In this document: positions 58,955-64,000 of the stretch, in pieces
How the letters are laid out: every line of letters starts with the position of its first letter
How positions within the stretch are numbered: the first letter of the stretch is position 1
DNA from: an uncultured Porphyromonadaceae bacterium
GTDB taxonomy: Bacteria > Bacteroidota > Bacteroidia > Bacteroidales > Muribaculaceae
NCBI GenBank assembly: GCA_947174235.1
Contig: CAMWID010000007.1
Location: 1 to 64,000, forward strand
DNA: 64,000 nucleotides
Direction: 5' to 3'
Made by a program: the position numbers and the translations under genes
The notes under the pieces: generated by a model
Database searches by the model: none
Seen by the model: the letters and a program-made list of their open reading frames with translations, nothing else
Told to the model about the DNA's origin: nothing

Positions 58955-61900
58955 ACGTGCAGCCTCTTCTTCTGTCCCTCACGCCCGTCCTCCTGTCATA
59001 CACCTGTGCCCCGGTGCTCACTGTCACGGAGGTCAGACGGTTACCGGTATAGCTTCCCGATATGTCGTCGAGCACTCCGTAGCTTTTCGCGCCCGAGGGT
59101 AGAAGGTCCGTCACCCCCATACGTTTCAGTGTCAGCAGCCCGCCCCGGTCATTATAAGTGAACGTCTCCGAGTAGTCGGAACCTGTCTCGCCTCCGGAGT
59201 ATTTCGCCTCCGTCAGGAAGCCCCGGCTGTTGTAGGTATAGAGATATGAATAGCCGTCAAGATCCCTCCCCGACACAAAACCGTTGTAGCGAGGCTTGGA
59301 GCTGTCGGCGTAGTAGAGCTTCTCTGTCAGCGTCTTTTCCGACAGCGAGGTCTTCATCGATGTCATCCAGCCATGGATGTCGTATGCCATTGTCCTTGTC
59401 ACGTTGCCCGATTTCAGCGTGGACACACGCCCCAGCCGGTCATAGGTGTAGGTGAACACCGCGCTGTCCCCCTTGACCGTCGGTGCGTTCGCCCCCGTGG
59501 TCTCTTTCCATTCCATGATACTTGTCCTTGTCATGCGTCCCGCCTTGTCGTAGGTGTTGTAGGTGTCGCGGTCACGGTAAATGTTCCTTGCCGTGGATCC
59601 TGCGGCGCCCCTGTGGGTCTCGTGTACCGAAGCCACGCTCCCGTCATGGTTGTAGAACGTCGTCCGCCGTCCGATGTTGTGTCCCGTGCAGCTTCGCTGG
59701 TGCTCCCTGCCGTCCTTGTCGTAGAAGTAGATCTCCCAGCCGCTTCCGGTGTACATCCCCGCCAGTTTCCCCTTCGCGCTGCTGTTGACGGCGTTCCCCC
59801 TCAGGGATGTGGCGACACGGGATGTGATCCCGAGCGTGGAAAGGCTCTTGTAGGTCCTTGTCTCCCCGTCGCATGGTATCATGTCGTGCCTGTCGTAATA
59901 CCATGCGATGGTCACCGAGGAGCCTGTCACCTTCGACGCGGGAGCGGGGGATATGGCGTACCCCTTGAACGCACCCGATGCTGAGGCGGTGGCGGTGCGG
60001 CATGTCCCCGCGTAGGCGGAGGCTTCCGTGTCCGTCAAGGGACAGTCCATCTGAAGCACCCTCCTGCCGCACCCGTCGTAGGCGTACAGCCGCCATGTGC
60101 CGTCCGGGAGGTCGTGACCTCTCTCTGCCGTCAGGGGGTCGGCGTTGTCGTAGAGGTATCTGCATTCTTTCGCGCCCGGTAGTTTCTTGGTCACGAGTCT
60201 TACCCTCGTGTCGTAGTCATACCAGTAGGCGAGGTCTTTCATCACGGCGGATGTCCTCAGACCGCCCGCCTCCGCCCCCGGTGGAAGGATGTAGCGGAGG
60301 TCGCCGTAATCGTCATATACGTAATAGGTCGCCTTGCCGCCGTGTCTCACACAAATCGCGTTGCCCCTGAGGTCGGTGTAGGTCTCCGTGGTTATCCCGT
60401 CCTCGTCGGTTGCGAGGGTGACTCGCAACGCCCCCGTCGCCCAGTTGCCGGATTTTGTGACCCCGGTGGCGGAGGGTACGTATTTCGCGCACGCCCTTGT
60501 CCCGCCGTCGTTTATGTAGATGGCGGTGGTCTTTTTCTTCCCGCTGTTGTGCCAGGCGTCGCCCGACATCGTGGAGGAGAGGGCGAATCCCCTCGGACTC
60601 GCCTCGTATGCGGTCTGTGAGTAGGGGTGTCCGTCGCTTGTCGCGGAGGTGGCGGCTGACTTCAGTGACGAAGCAGTGGTGACGCTCATCGTGGTGGGCG
60701 CGGGCTCCCATGTGCGGTACCCCCTCCCCATGTTGTCGTATTCGGTCAATACGCCCACAACCCCGGAGGGGAGTTCGGAGAACGCTCCCCAGATTCTCCC
60801 CAACCCGTCGTATCGCTCCACGTTGGAGACGTATGACGACGGGCTGGAGTATTTGCGTGTCGTTATGGAGTTGTCGCCTGTCTGGCTTATGCTGTAGAGG
60901 TAGGTCTCCGCCACTTTGCCGTTGACGGCGACGGACGACAGACGGTTGCAGCCGTCGTAGCCGTAGACGGTTTTCAGTCCCGAGGGTCCTGTCAGAGACG
61001 AGACCCCGACAAGGGTCTTCCACGTAGCCGTGGTGGTGAGCGTGCCGCCAACCGTCTGAGTCAGGGGGTACATCCCGCTGCCGTCCCAGGTGTAGGCGGT
61101 GGTCACGCCGTCGTTCCCGCTCCATGACTTGAGGGTGCCGTCGGTGTTCCATGTGTAGGTCTTTGCCGTGGTGTACGCCCCGGATCCCCTGCGATGTCTG
61201 AGCGAGGAGGGACGGAAAAGCTGACCGGAACGTATCGCCGTGTGGGCGAGCCTGTATTCCTGCACGGACGTGCCGCACGTCTCGCGCCCGCCGGTGACAA
61301 CCGCCCTGACGTTGGCGTCGTCCATCGCCTTCGCGACAGAAGCTGAGACTGAATCCGTGTAGAATGTCTCCGTGCGTATGCTGCCGCCGGCGTTCGAAAC
61401 CGTCACCGACGAGCGGAGCTGCGTCCCGGGGAGCCACGTGTAGTTTTCCGTGACGCTGTACTGTCCGTTGCCGGTGTATTCGGTGGTGGTGACGGACGTG
61501 AGGCGCGTGACCTCCTTGCTGACGTTGTACGACCTGACGGTATAGATGTCCCGCTCGCCGTAGCTGTAACGTAACAGGGGTGTCAGCAGAAGGTATTTCT
61601 CCTCGTCGAAGTCGGGGGCGGTGCGTCCTACGGATGACTGCACGCGCTCCCTCTTTATGTAGAGTCCGCCGTACGCAGTACCCTCTTCCACAGTAGTGTA
61701 GCCGTAGCTCTTTTTCTCCACGAGTGAATAGCCGGAACCTTCGCCGCGGTAGACCTCCGTCTCCGATTCCTGGGGGTTCCCCCCGAAAACGGTTCCCATG
61801 ATGTCGGGGAGTATGTTGCCGAGCCCCTGTATGGCGACCTTGTTGGTGCAGTCCTTCCTGAAGCGGTGGACTGTCTTACCCTCCGAATGTATCTCCGCCG

Positions 61901-63677
61901 TCTCCTCATACCATATAAGGTCCTCCCCGAAGCGGTAGGACGAATAGGAGGAGGTCGGCACCGCCATCAGCCTGCCATATTGGGCTATCCCGCCCGCGCC
62001 GTGGGGGTCGTCACCGAGCGTCCCCGGAGGTGCCACCAGGATCGCCTGTGACAGGAATGTAGACGCAAGCGGGAGTGCCTCCACCTTTGCGAGCCCGTTA
62101 CCGTTCTTGCCGTAGACGTATCTCACTGTCCGCGGGTTCTGGTCGGTCGCGGAGGTGCGCAGGGTGACCTTTTTCACCCTCAGACCGCCGCCGAACGACA
62201 GTTTAGTGTCTTTCGTGCCGCTTATGTGGTAGGTGTCGCAGAAGTCCACAGGAGCGAACCTGTGAGGCTCGTATTCCCACTCCGTCACGCCACCGGTGGG
62301 ATAGGTCGCCTTGATGAGGATCCTCTCCTTCATCTTGACGGAGTCGGGGGAACGCTCGGCGCCGACGACCGACTCGGTGGTCGTGTTCCCCAAACTGCCC
62401 ACTCGCATGGTCGGCGCGCTATAGACCTCTCCGGCGCCGGTACCTTTGGAGCGGTAGCCCCAGTAGTCGACCCTGTCGGTGCTGCCACCGCTGTAGGGCT
62501 GGTAGCCGAACGTGTATTTCCCCCCGTCGGCGAGGGTAACCGTCTGGAGCATCATCTTATCCATGTCAGCGGTGCCGCGTTCTAATGTCACTGTCGCTAC
62601 GGCGGTTGTACCAGCCTTGACGGTGAGGGTGGTCAGCATCCCCGAGCTGTACGAGAGGGTGACGCTCCCTCCGGGAAACGTCACCGAGGTCAGGTTCAGA
62701 CCTTTGTCTATGATCTGCTGCGGGAGCATCGTGCTCCCGTCGGCTGTCGAGGAGGGATCCGGTCCCGTGGTGCCTATACGGTAGTAGTATGTCTTTGCCG
62801 TCCCCACAGACCACGCTATGCGTGCCCCGGTCTCCCAGGTGAATGTAACGGTGCGCCCCGAGGGGAGGGTGACGCTCTCCGGAGCCCATTCGGTCACGGC
62901 GCCGTCGTTGGTGGCAATACCCTTCCGGCTGAAGTCCCACACTCTACCCGCAGGGTCGGTAACCTTGATCGCCGTGATCAGGGTGTCGCATTCCATACGG
63001 TATTCGGAGTGTCCCGGGGCGTGGAGTCCTCCGTTCTCGTAGTAGGCGTTGAAGCTGGCGTCGGGCATGTGGACTGTGAAGATGTCTCTCTCGGGGTCGA
63101 GACCTCGGTTGCCGTTGAGTCCGTTCCTTGCCACCATGCACCGGTGGAGCTCCCCGTGGGTCATCTGTGTGTCACGCTTGTCCCCCGTGAAGGGGTACGT
63201 GCCGTCGGGGCGTCCAAAAACCTGACGGGTGATCCGCAATGCCGGAAGGAACGTCCACCCGTAGCCCACCGGGTACGGGTCCTCCCTGTCCTTTATCCCG
63301 TTGCTGTGGTAGCGCAGGCTGAACGGGATGTCGAGTCCGTCGGTGGAGAGGGTGTGAAGTGGGATGTCGAAGGTCACCGCTCCGGTCGACAGAGCCGGAG
63401 CCGGCATCGTGACGGCGCGCAGACGCGAGGCGTGAGGGTTCTCAGGCCATATGTTGACGCCCGGGTCGTTCATCTGTATCATCGCCCTGCGGACGGTACT
63501 GTCTGTCCTGCCGGTCGCTGTGTCAGGCATGACGTCTTTTTTCAGCAGCGTGTCTCCCGCCGCAATTCCGGAGCCGGTATATGTGGGAAGCGGGCTGCCC
63601 GTCAGTCCGCTTGCGGTTGCCGCCGCGAGGACGGTCACCGCTACAGGTATGTAAAAGAGTTGAAGGTGGGTTTTCAT
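58890..63677 (-). CDS. Large Rhs/YD-repeat protein
   Basis: About 1595 residues from the ATG at 63677, chosen over 63740 because it starts the signal peptide (MKTHLQLFYIPVAVTVLAAA). Many YD-type repeats are visible in the second half (YDGCNRLSSVAVNGKVAETY, YDNMGRGYRTWEP, YDKAGRMTRTSIMEW, YDRLGRVSTLKSGN). The usual DPxG core end is absent: after SGSYTGNRLTSVTVSTGAQV the frame breaks into a basic, unrelated tail (RRTGVRDRRRGCTYVRLCLW), where the lipase frame should join. Rhs proteins form a shell around a toxin and deliver it to rival cells. Export here would start with the Sec signal. Base composition is GC-rich compared with the ankyrin and lipase genes, typical of modular swaps. Confidence 0.88.
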   Translation of the reverse strand: MKTHLQLFYIPVAVTVLAAATASGLTGSPLPTYTGSGIAAGDTLLKKDVMPDTATGRTDSTVRRAMIQMNDPGVNIWPENPHASRLRAVTMPAPALSTGAVTFDIPLHTLSTDGLDIPFSLRYHSNGIKDREDPYPVGYGWTFLPALRITRQVFGRPDGTYPFTGDKRDTQMTHGELHRCMVARNGLNGNRGLDPERDIFTVHMPDASFNAYYENGGLHAPGHSEYRMECDTLITAIKVTDPAGRVWDFSRKGIATNDGAVTEWAPESVTLPSGRTVTFTWETGARIAWSVGTAKTYYYRIGTTGPDPSSTADGSTMLPQQIIDKGLNLTSVTFPGGSVTLSYSSGMLTTLTVKAGTTAVATVTLERGTADMDKMMLQTVTLADGGKYTFGYQPYSGGSTDRVDYWGYRSKGTGAGEVYSAPTMRVGSLGNTTTESVVGAERSPDSVKMKERILIKATYPTGGVTEWEYEPHRFAPVDFCDTYHISGTKDTKLSFGGGLRVKKVTLRTSATDQNPRTVRYVYGKNGNGLAKVEALPLASTFLSQAILVAPPGTLGDDPHGAGGIAQYGRLMAVPTSSYSSYRFGEDLIWYEETAEIHSEGKTVHRFRKDCTNKVAIQGLGNILPDIMGTVFGGNPQESETEVYRGEGSGYSLVEKKSYGYTTVEEGTAYGGLYIKRERVQSSVGRTAPDFDEEKYLLLTPLLRYSYGERDIYTVRSYNVSKEVTRLTSVTTTEYTGNGQYSVTENYTWLPGTQLRSSVTVSNAGGSIRTETFYTDSVSASVAKAMDDANVRAVVTGGRETCGTSVQEYRLAHTAIRSGQLFRPSSLRHRRGSGAYTTAKTYTWNTDGTLKSWSGNDGVTTAYTWDGSGMYPLTQTVGGTLTTTATWKTLVGVSSLTGPSGLKTVYGYDGCNRLSSVAVNGKVAETYLYSISQTGDNSITTRKYSSPSSYVSNVERYDGLGRIWGAFSELPSGVVGVLTEYDNMGRGYRTWEPAPTTMSVTTASSLKSAATSATSDGHPYSQTAYEASPRGFALSSTMSGDAWHNSGKKKTTAIYINDGGTRACAKYVPSATGVTKSGNWATGALRVTLATDEDGITTETYTDLRGNAICVRHGGKATYYVYDDYGDLRYILPPGAEAGGLRTSAVMKDLAYWYDYDTRVRLVTKKLPGAKECRYLYDNADPLTAERGHDLPDGTWRLYAYDGCGRRVLQMDCPLTDTEASAYAGTCRTATASASGAFKGYAISPAPASKVTGSSVTIAWYYDRHDMIPCDGETRTYKSLSTLGITSRVATSLRGNAVNSSAKGKLAGMYTGSGWEIYFYDKDGREHQRSCTGHNIGRRTTFYNHDGSVASVHETHRGAAGSTARNIYRDRDTYNTYDKAGRMTRTSIMEWKETTGANAPTVKGDSAVFTYTYDRLGRVSTLKSGNVTRTMAYDIHGWMTSMKTSLSEKTLTEKLYYADSSKPRYNGFVSGRDLDGYSYLYTYNSRGFLTEAKYSGGETGSDYSETFTYNDRGGLLTLKRMGVTDLLPSGAKSYGVLDDISGSYTGNRLTSVTVSTGAQVYDRRTGVRDRRRGCTYVRLCLWRYGCEINRRLEGFG

Positions 63678-63781
63678 GATGCAGGTATGATGTTCGGTAA
63701 GTGATGTGTTTCTGTGATGTAAGTGATGTCTGTGTGTCAACCGGATTCGGCGGGGATCCCCTGAGTGTCAGGGGTGGCGGG

Positions 63782-64000
63782 TCACCTCACGGTGACCACC
63801 CGTTTCTCTATGTGTGCGCCGCAAGTGACCGCAACTATGTAGCGCCCGGGATGGAACGAGGCGCACGGCACCGTCACAGGCGTGGACGACGATAGCGTGC
63901 CCGAGCCGCTGAAGAATGTCATGCCGCTCTCGGAGGCTATGTTGATGTTGATGTCCGTGGCGTATGACTCTCGTGAGGATATGGTTATCTCCCCGCCGCT
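63782..64000 (-). CDS. C-terminal end of a secreted protein, partial
   Basis: The last 72 codons of a gene that begins outside the window. It ends with a beta-sandwich-like pattern (HPGRYIVAVTCGAHIEKRVV then TVR) resembling the C-terminal segments of DUF3244-type or sorting-type domains of Bacteroidetes. It reads into the Rhs gene on the same strand, 104 bp before the Rhs start, so the two may be one unit. Confidence 0.6.
   Translation of the reverse strand, partial: SGGEITISSRESYATDININIASESGMTFFSGSGTLSSSTPVTVPCASFHPGRYIVAVTCGAHIEKRVVTVR

Noticed and set aside
58991-63677. Many long frames on the plus strand opposite the Rhs gene (for example 59373-59984)
   Set aside because: GC-rich Rhs coding sequence leaves long open frames on the other strand. 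They are Arg/Pro-rich without family features.
1-64000. CRISPR arrays, tRNA, rRNA or replication origin
   Set aside because: No spaced short repeats, cloverleaf or conserved rRNA sequence was found. The direct repeats present are the GNAT duplication, the MITE-like elements and the island blocks.

Overview
This window is chromosomal DNA from a member of the Bacteroidales. Support for that comes from the SusC/SusD pair, GLPGLI and DUF4249/DUF4230 proteins, TPR-anchored regulators, the three-gene fumarate reductase operon of the Bacteroidetes type, and many promoters with the Bacteroidetes -7 consensus TAnnTTTG (often with a TTTG -33 box 19-20 nt upstream). The glycan genes and overall style would suit the Muribaculaceae, but that is a guess. 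No rRNA, tRNA or CRISPR array was seen.

Layout. 0-0.9 kb: start of an AAA-ATPase/DUF1703 protein (truncated by the window edge). 1.2-10.7 kb: a mannoside/rhamnoside utilisation locus: GH92 on the minus strand; an unclassified glycosidase-like protein, GH76, a degenerate mannose-6-phosphate isomerase and GH78 on the plus strand. 11.1-15.1 kb: a cobalamin riboswitch controlling a siderophore-type TonB receptor and a PepSY membrane protein. 15.4-26 kb: the most unusual region. It has a ThiF/E1-like enzyme, a PAS-LuxR regulator, two identical LuxI-like GNAT acyltransferases, a 48-residue double-glycine-leader peptide missing from ordinary ORF lists because it is short, an outer-membrane barrel, two lipoproteins, a TonB receptor and a DUF4249 lipoprotein. 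Five promoters there carry the same box (TACCCTTTTGTGT); at the four plus-strand promoters it lies exactly 24 nt before the -7 element. I read this as one regulon making, and perhaps sensing or taking up, a modified (possibly acylated) ribosomal peptide.

26-35.7 kb: an AT-rich, apparently imported segment bracketed by a diverged direct repeat. It contains a putative toxin-antitoxin pair, a dead parA fragment, a TPR regulator, two small secreted proteins, a GLPGLI protein with its outer-membrane partner, a RelE/HigB-XRE pair and a small membrane protein. 36-46 kb: an ABC-F ATPase, then a TPR-AraC regulator, SusC, SusD and a TlpA-like thioredoxin lipoprotein. 46-46.5 kb: a ruined relaxase fragment. 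46.8-49.5 kb: a DegT aminotransferase and a MATE exporter. 49.7-53.5 kb: frdCAB. 53.8-55.8 kb: a family 2 glycosyltransferase facing two DUF4230 genes. 56.2-64 kb: a His/Lys-rich small lipoprotein and a rearranged Rhs polymorphic-toxin locus (orphan Rhs tip, ankyrin putative immunity protein, lipase toxin domain frameshifted from a large Rhs protein, end of another secreted protein).

Mobile traces are frequent: three near-identical 161-bp MITE-like elements (1.07, 10.82 and 55.87 kb), a 717-bp duplication containing the GNAT gene, an IS transposase remnant, parA and relaxase remnants, and several long perfect hairpins.
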